A DNA stretch of 64,000 nucleotides. Origin: Agelas oroides. Lineage: Eukaryota > Porifera > Demospongiae > Agelasida > Agelasidae. Positions 44,001-53,846 of this stretch are shown here, one piece after another. Made by a program: the position numbers and the translations under genes. The stretch is taken from positions 16,760,420-16,824,419 of the forward strand of contig OX422183.1 in assembly GCA_949130485.1 (NCBI GenBank), written 5' to 3'. The first letter of the stretch is position 1; the number at the start of each line of letters is the position of its first letter. The notes beneath the pieces were generated by a model, which worked only from the letters and a program-made list of their open reading frames with translations, searched no databases and was not told the origin of the DNA.

Positions 44001-46309
44001 ATCCAGCATTGTTCTCATTGGCTGATGTAGATTCAGTCCTACAGCTTGAAAAGGAAGATTGGGACCGCAAACCACTCTTCTTTAGCCTTGATCCACCAAG
44101 CTCAAAGGAACACTTCCATCCCTTCCAAGAGCTCAGGTACAATCCAAAGAATCTACAAAACACTGATTTCCTCCACACACTGTTTGAAGCTGATTACCTA
44201 ATGAAGTCATTCAGCATTGGGTCAGACATCTCAGCAAAGCCTCCATTCAAACAACGCTCCTGCTGTGAGGGCCTCACAGCTGGTCTACCTGTTCATTTAC
44301 AGAGGGCAATTAGACCTGTACATGAGCGTGGATTCTCCCAGAGCCGACTAAACCGATTTTGGATTGAAGCGGATGAAATGGTCTATAGTGAGAGACAAAT
44401 AAATGGATCCACGATTGAAATTCTCTTTGAGCAGCCTAAAATGGTGGTCAAGAGCCACAAAATGTTTCGTGGAGCAAATGGAGAGTTACATGACACACCT
44501 GATGATGATGACCCAGACAGTGCTGAATGTCAGTTTGCTGCAGATATGACTGCACACTATGATGAACTGGGTGAACACTTTCCTGTGTTTGCTCGACTGA
44601 AAGAGCTTAGCAAACTCCAGTTTCTAGGTGTGTTCCTCAATGGGGTCGAGGAATGCATGCAGCAGAAAGCTGAGGGAAGAGTTAGTGATGAATCTCTCAG
44701 GAATATCCAGCAGGAGATTTGGCAAGAAAAAAGAAGGCAAGTCACAAATATGCTCAGCAGTATGAGAAGGGAAACAGGTGTATGGCCGGCTGCAACAGAC
44801 TATAGCACAGTGCAAGAACATGTGAGGAAACACCGAGCAACAATAAAATCTCAGGCCAACGTACCTTCTTGGAACACCTCAGAAGACGACAACATTGATT
44901 CATTGATTGAGCCAAAGGTGGTTGAAGCTCTCAGACAGAGAGATGACAACTATGTATCACAGATAGTAGATGGGCTGTTTGGCTTATGCCAGCGAAGAAT
45001 CTCACAATGGGATCTAAACACAATGGTCAAGAATTGGCTCTCAAACTACAGAAATGCCCAAACAGAGCTAGAAGAGAAAGTCTGGTCCTGCTTGACTCTC
45101 CCAACATGTGAGGATATTCGCCAGAGCATTATTCAACAGCATACACCCAACTATAATGCATTCAGAAGGATGCACAAAGACCTCAAGGATGCTGCCAAGC
45201 AAAACGTGAACAATTTACAAAGTAGCTGTGGTGACCTTCCTTGCAATTGGGTGCCTGCAGCTCTGTATACACATGAGGAAACAAATGCCACGTATTTGAG
45301 TTATGGTGGAGTCATGCTGCAGCCAACACTGAAGGAGGGACCAGTAGCTCCACCCACAAGGACTTTTGTCAGAGAAAAAATCACACCATCATCTCGAACT
45401 AGCAAACAAAGAGCAAAACCTAAGCCACCACAGAGGGATTATCGTGCACCGAATGTAGTGCTATCTCCACAGGGAAATCCACATTCACAAGAGAGAAATC
45501 CTCAAACAAAATGGGCTTCAATTTTCCATCAGGAGGCTCCTCCTGGCCAATCTGATATTCTCACAGAATTTCAAACAGGATTAACGAAAGCCCGAGTTGC
45601 ACTCAAGAATCTTCTCGGTCCTACACAGAGTAGAATTAATCAACAGTGGTTTTGTAAATTGTTTGGGTTTGGTGAGGCTAGTGGTGAAAGAAAGGGAGGC
45701 AGAAGTTCAGGTGGTAGCAGCAGAGGAGAAGGAGGAAGTGAAGGAGAAAGCGGAAGAAGAGGAGGAGGAGCTGGCAGTGGTGGTCAAGGAGGAGGAGGAG
45801 ATGGAGGAGATGGAGGAGATGGAAGAGATGGAAATTGGTTGTGGATACTAATACCACTGCTGTGTGGAGCATCCCATCTGTTTACTCCAATGCTTCGGGA
45901 TCCTTACAAAGCACGGAAATTTCGTGAAAAGTACAAAGCGGAGAACCCAGATGAAGACATCAGTGATAAACATGCAGCTCATCTGTTTCCTCTATCTCTG
46001 CTGTCTCGCATAGCACAATGTGCATACTGGCAAGGGAGGATTCCCAATCCTAAAGAGACTCAGAATGTACTGAAGCTCTTTGCAAACTTACCAGAGAACT
46101 TTTCAATCGTACCACGAAAGGTGAACCAGTCAGACCATAAGAAAATGGATAATGAAATTGCAAGGGCCATAGCAGATCATGGAAAAACCAGGCTGAGCAG
46201 TGAAGCAAGGAAGAGGGCACAAGAGCAACTGGATTACGCAAAGAAATATGCAGCTGTTCCAGAGCTCTTTTCATGGATTGTTGAGGCTTATAAACCACTG
46301 TTGTCATAG
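41078..46309 (+). CDS. Large DnaJ/FYVE-like membrane protein, intact copy B
   Basis: A single exon encodes 1743 residues. The start is chosen because it is the first ATG after a splice acceptor and is shared with copy A. The J domain spans about 18-82 with HPD at 47-49, expected to recruit Hsp70. A FYVE-type zinc finger lies at 302-352 (Cys 302, 305, 319, 322, 327, 330, 349, 352) but without the basic PI3P-binding RHHCR motif. Residues 356-1520 are probably helical and match no family I know. A low-complexity Gly/Ser/Glu linker (about 1535-1583) is followed by one hydrophobic segment (about 1584-1602, WLWILIPLLCGASHLF). The last 140 residues form a conserved domain with H1632, H1635, N1683 and H1687, faintly like an HNH-type fold; that reading is speculative. 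Copy A conserves all of this. It is convergent with the LRAT gene. Confidence 0.88.
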   Translation: MATSDPPDPPDPLQVPDLNYYEVLGVEITATNVQVKKAFKKQALYVHPDKASEASNDAWLKLSKAYEVISDQEKRADYDRLLRKEKGGKLSARAKGPLLRLPDGFRLSSAFPTWYRQWFSAGRVVKTGQFPSSLVSDLKTFMKGPLQEVHLFNSKDTALPVSCKMQNLVASQDHAQGVEQEVHDFTYDQLVRTISDAVDYPDSSNTLSGLQEFLENIINLAHLKQNKQAQNFVFSTQDGTVPILDLSSVPTEKLSLLLELFTGPLEDTASHELPHLLDQLAKYVPKREVQAPCEVIPNQTHCSACSSEFWLFHRAKYECFACRKKFCRDCPAKNHKPARMGQWQVRSICKMCHTQLLQADMRDWMENATAFVRNQTEEDTRAAFACVLMALCSSGELNFQLINQFSRELTNNGLPEMAIVLLAGMTKSTSAPVESLKIHLGMSKALESLSTSPHNFGSDQYLLMRAARMACERASEVQVSSVEVPNLSSQKTTLNASVKSLEEEDHQLCQTEVHAASWCLDEAWTCRDFKRIVNILTDERNPNLLANHDNNYMAQALQRFLSTKQVYANRMLPEDRTALAFFQGLVKINQGKTEAGLADVEIAVWGGYHFIWCIKPAVEIVVALLSKKSSSLDFVQSVREACKKVINQVSSRGTHALATINTDWFLSCLNLTKDDVNPPSTIHWPRLNSDDIHTFEEAVTTQVKNGSMSYREAALAYFDYILACQHPAEKCICFLIAGQWFLKELQSKLAIAKPPQPEVYATKEAAMLYLGEALRVSHMCMHPAMRLYVARLALGTALTVTQLAGDCSTPKDAELIIDLLDTIVHNIRFCPFWKSPVVTVSEATILWLVMSELHSQFMVELQKVPEKWCPIRQAELHYQLYENDLRGVCSLDDSDAALQKAMETLIDEKGWLWQDITHVMSSPLSLRTPDGWLQPQPVFNTNLEYAELKGFVITLDKCNPAVQLLVRRSKNEKGNPALFSLADVDSVLQLEKEDWDRKPLFFSLDPPSSKEHFHPFQELRYNPKNLQNTDFLHTLFEADYLMKSFSIGSDISAKPPFKQRSCCEGLTAGLPVHLQRAIRPVHERGFSQSRLNRFWIEADEMVYSERQINGSTIEILFEQPKMVVKSHKMFRGANGELHDTPDDDDPDSAECQFAADMTAHYDELGEHFPVFARLKELSKLQFLGVFLNGVEECMQQKAEGRVSDESLRNIQQEIWQEKRRQVTNMLSSMRRETGVWPAATDYSTVQEHVRKHRATIKSQANVPSWNTSEDDNIDSLIEPKVVEALRQRDDNYVSQIVDGLFGLCQRRISQWDLNTMVKNWLSNYRNAQTELEEKVWSCLTLPTCEDIRQSIIQQHTPNYNAFRRMHKDLKDAAKQNVNNLQSSCGDLPCNWVPAALYTHEETNATYLSYGGVMLQPTLKEGPVAPPTRTFVREKITPSSRTSKQRAKPKPPQRDYRAPNVVLSPQGNPHSQERNPQTKWASIFHQEAPPGQSDILTEFQTGLTKARVALKNLLGPTQSRINQQWFCKLFGFGEASGERKGGRSSGGSSRGEGGSEGESGRRGGGAGSGGQGGGGDGGDGGDGRDGNWLWILIPLLCGASHLFTPMLRDPYKARKFREKYKAENPDEDISDKHAAHLFPLSLLSRIAQCAYWQGRIPNPKETQNVLKLFANLPENFSIVPRKVNQSDHKKMDNEIARAIADHGKTRLSSEARKRAQEQLDYAKKYAAVPELFSWIVEAYKPLLS

Positions 46310-46429
46310 AATGTTGTTGTTAGTTTGTAGAGATGATACAGAATGTAGAACATAGACTTACATATACATACACATTTAGCTTCAGTTCAATAATTTTGTT
46401 ATGACTGTATGTATATACATATGAGTAAT

Positions 46430-46630
46430 TTTGTATGCACTTGACAAATATCCTTACATAATTGTGTATGCATTTGACAAATATCCTTACATAACTTAAT
46501 TTTGTATGCACTTGACAAATATCCTTACATAACTTCATTTTGTATGCACTTGACAAATGTCCTTACATAACTTCATTTTGTATGCACTTGACAAATGTCC
46601 TTACATAACTTAATTTTGTATGCACTTGAA
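46430..46630. repeat. Minisatellite, about 37-40-bp unit, about 5-6 copies
   Basis: The unit ttgtatgcacttgacaaat plus tccttacataacttaat is repeated just behind the copy B stop codon. Copy A has only 1-2 diverged units at the same place (18720-18790), so the array expanded after the duplication or contracted in A. Confidence 0.9.
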
Positions 46631-46680
46631 GAGTGAACGCATGTTCTTTACAATATACATCAGAAAATTTTCACCGATTC

Positions 46681-47070
46681 CCAACTTCAAAGTACACTAA
46701 GATACCACCACTAGGGCTATAGATGACCATCTACAGTATATCAAAATGAGTAGCTGGGTTATTCACATCTTTGTTCAAAGATTAGAACTAAGTTGCAGAT
46801 CAGAACTTATATGAACAACCTGGGAATGTGGCCATGCGTAATTTATCATTGCATTACGTGTATACAACACCACGCACTTGCGTACACAATCACTGTACAA
46901 ATCTTAGCACATGTGTAGCTATAGTTCTTACCCAGAAGGCTTGGGAAGAAGGCAAGTGTGTAGCTACTTGGATTCTAGCACTTCCAGCAATTTCTGTCTG
47001 TCATGAATCTCTGTGTCTGTACACAATAGCAAAATCTCTGTCACCGCAGATGAAGTGGTTATACCATTCC
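46681..47070. other. Non-coding spacer
   Basis: No gene recognised; start of the roughly 5 kb that separates the two parts of copy B. Confidence 0.45.
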
Positions 47071-47074
47071 TGAT

Positions 47075-47604
47075 CAGTGGCGGATTTAGGGGGGGTAAGG
47101 GGGGTGCAAATGCACCCCCTTTGGCGGCTAGTAGTGTTTTTTTTTTTTTGCGTACATAACTGCACGAGTCCATCAATTGATTAAGCAGCAGTGGCATGCA
47201 GCAACAACAACCAGGCACAGTTACACACTCACGCATCAGTTCCTTACTGATCTCCAGACGTTTGACTAGGCCTAGAGTTGCTTCGAGATATTCAGTTCGG
47301 TTAAAGCCTTTGTAGCCTCTGTGGAGCGATCCGGAGTCACGCCATTTAAATTCTGCGAGCGTTTAAATGACTAGATTTGATAGCAGGTCGTCCAACTCTT
47401 GCTATTTCATCTCATCAAAATGGCACCAGAAACGATCTCAGAAGGTCTGAAATCTAAAATTTTCTTGGGGGGGGGGGGGGGGGGGCATGCCCCCACACCC
47501 CCCTAGCGGGCGCGCTTCGCGCGCTTTATTACGCTCCGCCAAGTATAGCGACCAGTCAAGTGCACACTGGAACCCCCCTTTTGAAAATCCTAGATCCGCC
47601 ACTG
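47075..47604. mobile_element. TIR element with 5-bp target duplication (CTGAT)
   Basis: It begins CAGTGGCGGATTTAGGG and ends GATCCGCCACTG, flanked by CTGAT on both sides (47070-47074 and 47605-47609). It contains a poly-G tract of about 22 bases (47466-47487) and gcatgccccca motifs. It is 530 bp with no transposase. The CAGTGGCGGAT terminus is common among animal hAT-like miniature elements, but a 5-bp duplication is not the classical 8, so the superfamily is left open. Confidence 0.85.
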
Positions 47605-49888
47605 CTGATATATGTGCACAAATAGACTAACACGTTTGATGTCATGAGGTGAATAGGCAGGTGTGTGAATGAGGAATTAAATACCACCTGTGTAGTATAC
47701 CAGAGTCAGTAGACTCTCTAATTAGGAATACCTACTTATTATGTTTATTTGCCTTTCTTGTTTGACTTGCTCAGAGGCTTATCTACATGGGTTATCAAAA
47801 AAGCCTACCCTGTAAACATAGCTACTAAGAATGACATAGACAAAAGTTTAGGTGACCGTGGTTTTCTGCAGAAGATAAGATGTAATAAACCTATTACCTA
47901 GGCAACATATTGCAATGTTGCTCCTATCTACAGTGATTCCCTAGGGAACAGGTTATATAATATCCCTCCCTAAGGCGTGGTCTAACTTAATGACCACTCT
48001 CCAGGGAGGGATAGGTTTGATCCTAGGCTCTTGTGGTGGCAGAGAATTAAAGGAGGGAACCTGACACCCACTGTTTGCACATGTACAGTTCTCCTGGAAT
48101 CTAGAAAGAAAATCTATCTCCATCACACCAACTTTTGTGTTGATTTCTTGCATTGAAATGATGCCTTCCCCCTAGCCTCAAGACATTTAAGCAAGTGCCT
48201 TCATCCCTTCCTCATCATTGTCCACACATAACATGATGGCCTCAAAGTCAAACTCAGGCATTTCATACCAGACAATTGTCTCACAGGACTCAATGCTGGT
48301 GATGTATGGCTATCTTGCAGGATTGAGTGCTTGCAGCACTGTATCCAAATTTGGATACAATGCAAGCACTCGACCTATTACTGGCCAGTACACGTCATAT
48401 AAGCCACTGTTTCATAGGCAGTGGGACAAGGGTGGCAGTGGGGGTGCGTGTCCCCACAAAATCTCAGGTCAGGTGCATGCGACAGGTGCATGATTTAGGC
48501 ATTCATGATCGTCCCAATGCCCCAAGATACTAGCACAGTATGAGCTAGTGCCGCAAAGACGCTCTCGTCACACTAGTTGCAAGATTTGATCCCACAATGC
48601 TGGGCCTCAGAAGCGATTTCAGGGTTAATAACTCTGAAGACTTTCCTGGAGCATGCCCCCAGATGCATGTAGTCATGTGACCCCCAATCTCAAGTGTCTT
48701 CTGCTGACTATGGTTTTCCTAGTGAGTGTCCAGACCCTATAGTTGGCCTGGGCAACCTATGTAAAATTTGGTGTTTCGATCTGGGAACAAGACTATAGAT
48801 ATGTAGCAGCTGTTAGACATAGCGGAAAAGTAGTCCTTGTAAAATTGGCATACATCTGGAAGCTGACATTGCAACTTATGCTGAAATTTACTCTGAAGTG
48901 AGTTAATTATCTTACTCAAAATGCATTTCCTTTGTGAAGTGACCTCCGAGTCTGAGCGAATCAGAGTCACCATGTCACTAACCAAGGCACGTCACCAACC
49001 AAACCTTTGTAATGTACATACCACTCCTACCCAAGATGAAGAATGCTTTTACTCTGCAGAGAAATTCAGTTTGGAACCATCATATCAAGTTATTGGTTAT
49101 GATGCATCTGTACACTTGCAAAAATCTCCACTGATTACCTTAGAGAGAGCTGTATGACTATCTTACAAGTCACATACAGATAGTACAAGGGGTAGTCACT
49201 GATATGTCCTGTGTAGAAGCGTTTGCAACCGGGATCAAGGTGACCTCCGAACTGCTAAAATCAACGGATCAAGAACGGGAGGCTGTCTTTTCACCCAATC
49301 CCATGTGGTACTGCCCTAATTGGTCATGTGACTTCCAGTGCAACTTGCACGGCCTGCAGTACAGTTAAGTCGGGCGAGTCACTAGCGCCTTGTCAGTCCC
49401 GCGGTTGACCTAGGCTAGACTCTTGCAGCATGGAACTAGCTAGATGACTTCTTTCAGCGTTAGTACATGACATTAATATTATGTTCTTTATTATAAAAGT
49501 AGCCTGCCTGCATAAAGAATAAGGCTGATATTACTTGTTTTACTGGTTAAGTTGTACTGTAAGTTGTTCAGCTGAAATTCAACCATGCAAGTTGATGCAA
49601 AACTGTAAAATTTGACCATGAATACTTACAAAAAAATAACATCCTCATACCCATGCAGGCCTTCTAATCATGCGTTAGTTTCTTGCAGTATGCCTGACAA
49701 GCACTGGAGTAAGAAGGACTGAGGCTAACAAAAATTGACTAGGTACAAAAATGACTACATACAACACGACAGCATGTAAGCATCATATATTAGGTCTTCA
49801 CGTGGAAGGATACAACAGGCAGATCTTGACTGAAGCTTCTACACTTCTCAATCTGCAAGGAGAAATAGAAAAGTTCCCTATCAACTCC
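47605..49888. other. Non-coding stretch with rearranged hairpin repeat
   Basis: At 47888-48016 lies a second copy of the twin-hairpin family seen at 31054-31230 (tattacctaggcaac, ccctcccta, ccagggagggata). The minus strand at about 48190-48290 has a short open stretch with the phrase LCVDNDEEGMKAL, faintly TOPRIM-like, bounded by stops. The plus-strand frame 48921-49157 has no domain. No gene is firmly supported. Confidence 0.4.
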
Positions 49889-50455
49889 GTCTCATGCCCA
49901 GACTATTTTTCGGCACGCGGAGAGAATAAAAGGCTGGTCAAAGGCCTATTCCGTTTTTGGATCCAAGTGCCACGATGGTGGTGCTCCAATCACATTGCTT
50001 CATGCGAATGACGTCACGTACTACAATAACTAATTTTAAGAAGGCTAGGCGGTTGAAGCGCTATCAGGAGACTAAGCTAGGCAGAACCAGAGAACGGACT
50101 AGCAAAGGAATGCTAGGACTTCTGTGAACGGCGGTGTGCGTTTCTGAGCTCGACAACTGGCAGTGTGAAGTTCCTGAGCTTCAAATGTCGATAAGATTGT
50201 CCTGGCTTTCTGACGTTGACAGAAGCTTCAAGTTATGTGAATCTCTGTTTCTTGGCGTTCGGAAGCTCCGAGAAGGATGATCCCTGCAACGAGCTGTCTC
50301 TTTTGAGTTCTTTCAAGTTTTGTGCGACTTCACGTAATGCACTTTTAAAGACGTTGCATCACCAATTTTTAAACCGCAGGGAACAAAAATGGAATAGGCC
50401 GTTGACCAGACTATTTTTTCCCTCCCCATGTGGAAAAAAAGCCTGGGAACGAGAC
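49889..50455. mobile_element. Inverted-repeat element (GTCTCATGCCCAGACT end)
   Basis: The left arm (gtctcatgcccagacta...ggctggtcaaaggcctattcc) matches the right arm in reverse (gtctcgttcccaggct...gtctggtcaacggcctattcc) over about 80 bp. The ends resemble the CCTCGTTCCCAGG family with GTCTCG instead of GCCTCG. No transposase; target duplication not resolved. Confidence 0.7.
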
Positions 50456-51185
50456 GAAGCACCTCATGGACACTTGTGATAATAGGACACCATATACATA
50501 CCAAGTAAAGTTATGTGCATAGGATTAAGTTATTCCAACTGGGTGGATGGATAATTACCCAAGGCCACTATTCGATGACTTGTCACTCAGAGCTTCAGAT
50601 TGTGCGGCTGATATTTGAGGGCAGTGTCTCATCAATAGTCGACAGTATGCATGACGTTATGAGGAGGGGGAGAGGGGGGTCACAACGTCAGTGATGTTAC
50701 TTTGGGAAAAAATAGTTTGTAGATGCTCCCTTAGAAGGGCCTTATGCTAATTACGTTTATGCTTCTGTCTGCATTTTACTTTCACTGGCTCTTACACTTT
50801 AAAACCACTTGTGTGATGTGATGAGGACACACTTTAGCACAAGGCACACCCAGTCACCCTCTACCAGTGCTATGAAATCCTCCCTTTCCTTCTTGCCACA
50901 CTCACAATCTACCAGGAGGTTTGGAGAGCAGACAAAAGTGGCCAGATGTGGTAAGAAGTCTCTTGTATTTATACAGAAGAGGCTCACTGAATCCTTGTCC
51001 CCATCCCAGTATATCCAATAAGCTACCCTCTCTCATTTATACGTAAAGTAAAACATCGCTAAATCAATAAGCTGCCTTACCAGTCGAGGAGAACACGCTG
51101 CTCCTGCCGTTCGCAAGCGCAGTGTCCAACATACCTTTCGTCCTGGAGGCCTATCACGTGATCCGCATGGGATTGGGTGAAAGAC
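50456..51185. other. Non-coding stretch
   Basis: No gene supported. A minus-strand frame at 50799-50987 contains a CECGKK phrase but is too short to assign. Confidence 0.4.
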
Positions 51186-51612
51186 AGCCTCCCATTTATA
51201 AATACGAACTCCCGATTTATAAATACGGACCTCCGGTTTATAAATACGGACCCCGTGTTTATAAATACAAACTCCAGATTTATAAATACAAACTCCAGAT
51301 TTATAAATACGAACTCCGGATTTATAAACACAGCAACGAATTCATAAATAAAGCAGTAGATTTATAAACACAAACTTTGTATTTATAAATACAGGCACAG
51401 ATTTATAAATATGAACTCTGGATTTATAAATAGAGCGGTGGGTTTATAAACACAAACTTTGCATTTATAAACACGAACTTTGTGTTTATAAAAACAGCAC
51501 TGGATTTATAAATAATGAGGGGGTATATAAACAGAGAGCTGAGTTATAAACAAATAGTTGATATATAAATCTGAAATGGATTTATAAATAAAGTACAGGA
51601 TATATAAATAAC
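51186..51612. repeat. AT-rich minisatellite of TTTATAAATAC units, about 18-20 copies
   Basis: Units of about 21-24 bp share the core tttataaatac followed by a variable gaactccgga-like part. Divergence increases toward the right end (tatataaa, ttataaac). The array abuts part 2 of duplication copy B. Confidence 0.92.
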
Positions 51613-51644
51613 AGAAAAAAAACAAACAATTTTGACACAAATGG

Positions 51645-51800
51645 CACCCCATAGAAAATGGCCCTTTTACCATGACACACTTTTGTGTTTACCTTTGGGG
51701 CAATTTTGAGTCTTAAACACTAAAGAGGAAGGCTGGGCACTTGTATCTGTGGTATTTGCACCATCCCTACATAGAGAGTTTACCAACTTTCTGATTACCT
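51645..51800. repeat. Dispersed repeat, copy 2 (diverged)
   Basis: Shares aaaatggcccttttac, acacttttgtgttta, aaagaggaaggctgg, catccctacatagagagttt and tttctgatta with 20999-21215 in the same orientation. Non-coding. Confidence 0.7.
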
Positions 51801-52077
51801 GGGACCATGACTGCATATCCATGTGTAAGATATTGAAACAAGTTTATAGCGACAATACATCCTTCATGTATGTAGGTATACATTAGCAATGTGATCATGT
51901 ACAAAAAGATGCGGGACAAAATGTACACAAACCAGATAGAAATGATTAGTGGTGAAGATAGCCCACCCATGCATGCAAATCCTTTTACACAGACCATAGC
52001 ATAAGTAAAGGAACGTGATATTAATGATAATAGTACAGTTTTACTGTTGGTAGATAAAATGTAACAGAGAACATTGA

Positions 52078-52653
52078 TTACAAGCTTTTCCTCTTTTTCC
52101 TTCCAATGCTGATAGCAACCCAATGAATGCCAGCAGCAGCCACTCCTACACCAGCACCTATACCACCACCCACAACTGCACCTGCTCCAACTCCAAAGGG
52201 GCCTCCAACCAGCCCAATTACACCTCCAATCCCACCTCCAATTCCAGCTCCAATGCTAACAAGACCAAACTCCACTCCATTTTCAATCTGTTCACTCATT
52301 GGAACATTGTACTTACACCATTTCGCAAAGTGTTCACAGTTCTTGAACAAAAGATTATAGCTCGTCATTCCCAATTTGCTCAGTGCTCTCTCAGCAACTT
52401 GTTTTCCACTGAAATGGGGTGACTCATGTACTATTCTATTCATAATTCCCATCTTTTTCTTCTTAGCACGTCGGAAAAGAACAAAATCACTGATGTAGCT
52501 GTCAATATCTTCACACACAATTTCTCCTACTTTACCAACTTTGTTATAGTGCACAATTTTGTTGTCTCCAACATAGACAGCCCAATGCTTGTACACAATT
52601 CTATCAAATTCAACCAGGTCACCCACTTGAAGTCCACACTTTGACACAGCCAT
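52078..52653 (-). CDS. LRAT-domain (PLAAT-like) protein with glycine-zipper tail, intact copy B
   Basis: 191 residues. The LRAT domain (about 8-115) has the family catalytic set: H23 in KHWAVYVG, H35 in KIVHY and the nucleophile C106 in NCEHF. Relatives (LRAT, PLAAT/HRASLS, LRATD) move fatty acyl groups between phospholipids and acceptors or release them at membranes. The tail, about 128-181, is an unusually long Gly/Ala/Val/Ile segment with many GxxxG-type spacings, then a basic end (RKKRKSL). PLAAT proteins also end in a hydrophobic anchor, but this one is longer and glycine-zipper-like. It is a single exon, convergent with the DnaJ/FYVE-like gene. The start is the only upstream Met and matches the relic start in copy A. 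Confidence 0.9.
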   Translation of the reverse strand: MAVSKCGLQVGDLVEFDRIVYKHWAVYVGDNKIVHYNKVGKVGEIVCEDIDSYISDFVLFRRAKKKKMGIMNRIVHESPHFSGKQVAERALSKLGMTSYNLLFKNCEHFAKWCKYNVPMSEQIENGVEFGLVSIGAGIGGGIGGVIGLVGGPFGVGAGAVVGGGIGAGVGVAAAGIHWVAISIGRKKRKSL

Positions 52654-53846
52654 CTGTCTCTTAGCTGAAGTATTTGAACCAAGTCACTGCTAAAACTGTG
52701 TCCCTGAACAGAGAACTGCTCGACTGTCAACTCACCTACAGGTTCGTTTTCAGTATAGGGAGGGATAGCCCCAGGGACAGTCCCTCCTAAACAATATAAA
52801 ACCTTATAAGTGCCAGTCAGAACAATAGTATTAGTTCATGAATATTGTTACGCTGTTACGCAATCAGTCAAACAAAACACATCATGTTCAACACTTTTTC
52901 CGCTAGTTTGGGCCTGTCACTATGTAATACCCCACCCCTTCCCCCTTCTGATCAATGTCCAGTGTATATTTTACCCAGTGTTCATCCCTACTGAGGTGAG
53001 TGGAGAGCAATCTAAAATAGGTTTGTATGTGAATTGTGTCACAGATGCAGTGCAATTTCCACATCGTGGCAGGGCTTCGTATATGACAGTGTATTTGGCC
53101 TCTTGAATCGATCCTCAGACAGCAAGTTCAAAGTAAAACGGTACGCATGCGCAAAAGGAGACCACCCACGTGATATAGGCGGCCTCAAATTTTGCTCCAT
53201 CCTCGACTGGTGCGGAAACCGAAGCTCTGATCAGAAAGCCCACAGAGCCGGCTGCCATAAGGAAAATCACGAAATCTGGTTTCCTTGGGTTCCCATTTCG
53301 GGGAAGGAGTGCCGTACACGGTTCAGACAGGTAGCTGACAAGCGAACGGAGATGAATTTCTCGATTGCGAACATACTGGGCCAACAGACATCCCGCCAAA
53401 GTCACGCGACCAATCAAGTACAGTTACCCGCACCGATACCGACGTCGATAGCGATGCCGACGAGAGACCCTAATCCCTTCATGTGCTGGAATACACAAGG
53501 TGAGGGGAAGATCATAGACCTTAGTCATTTTAATAGTAGTCATTTAATGCGAGCATAAAACATGTATGAGCTCGCGTAAATGGCCCATGCTGGCTATGAA
53601 ATGCCCAACGGCCACATTGATATACACTCGGGGCCTATGCTGGCTATGAAGCCCAACGGCCACCGCAGTGAGGGGCATTTTTGCCCCAGGAACTCCAAAT
53701 AATGACCTAAGCTGGTCAGATATGCCCAATGGCCCGGGAGTACTCCTAAGTAATCAGTTGCAGGCCTAACCTGGTCTGAGATTCCCAATGGCCTGTGTGT
53801 ACTCATAACAACAGAACTGACAGTAGAACTCAAATCACAACTAAGT

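Larger units (their letters stand above)
35733..46680. repeat. Segmental duplication, copy B, part 1
   Basis: Collinear with the copy A block starting at 8270; it includes the intact DnaJ/FYVE-like gene. Private insertions relative to copy A include 36315-36687 and about 37581-38090. Homology resumes at 51630-52880 (part 2) after about 5 kb of repeats. Confidence 0.9.
51630..52880. repeat. Segmental duplication, copy B, part 2
   Basis: Contains the intact LRAT gene and flanks matching 19010-20310 of copy A, including the agggaggga...cagtccctcctaaac block upstream of the gene. Its left edge (51645-51800) is a diverged member of the dispersed repeat at 20999-21215. Confidence 0.85.

Noticed and set aside
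50799-50987. Possible LINE or RNase H tail with CECG motif
   Set aside because: Too short and no supporting neighbouring motifs.
53034-53558. 174-codon frame at the left end of the DIRS element as a separate gene
   Set aside because: It begins outside the element, runs through the terminal repeat and has no domain; probably chance openness of ITR-proximal DNA.
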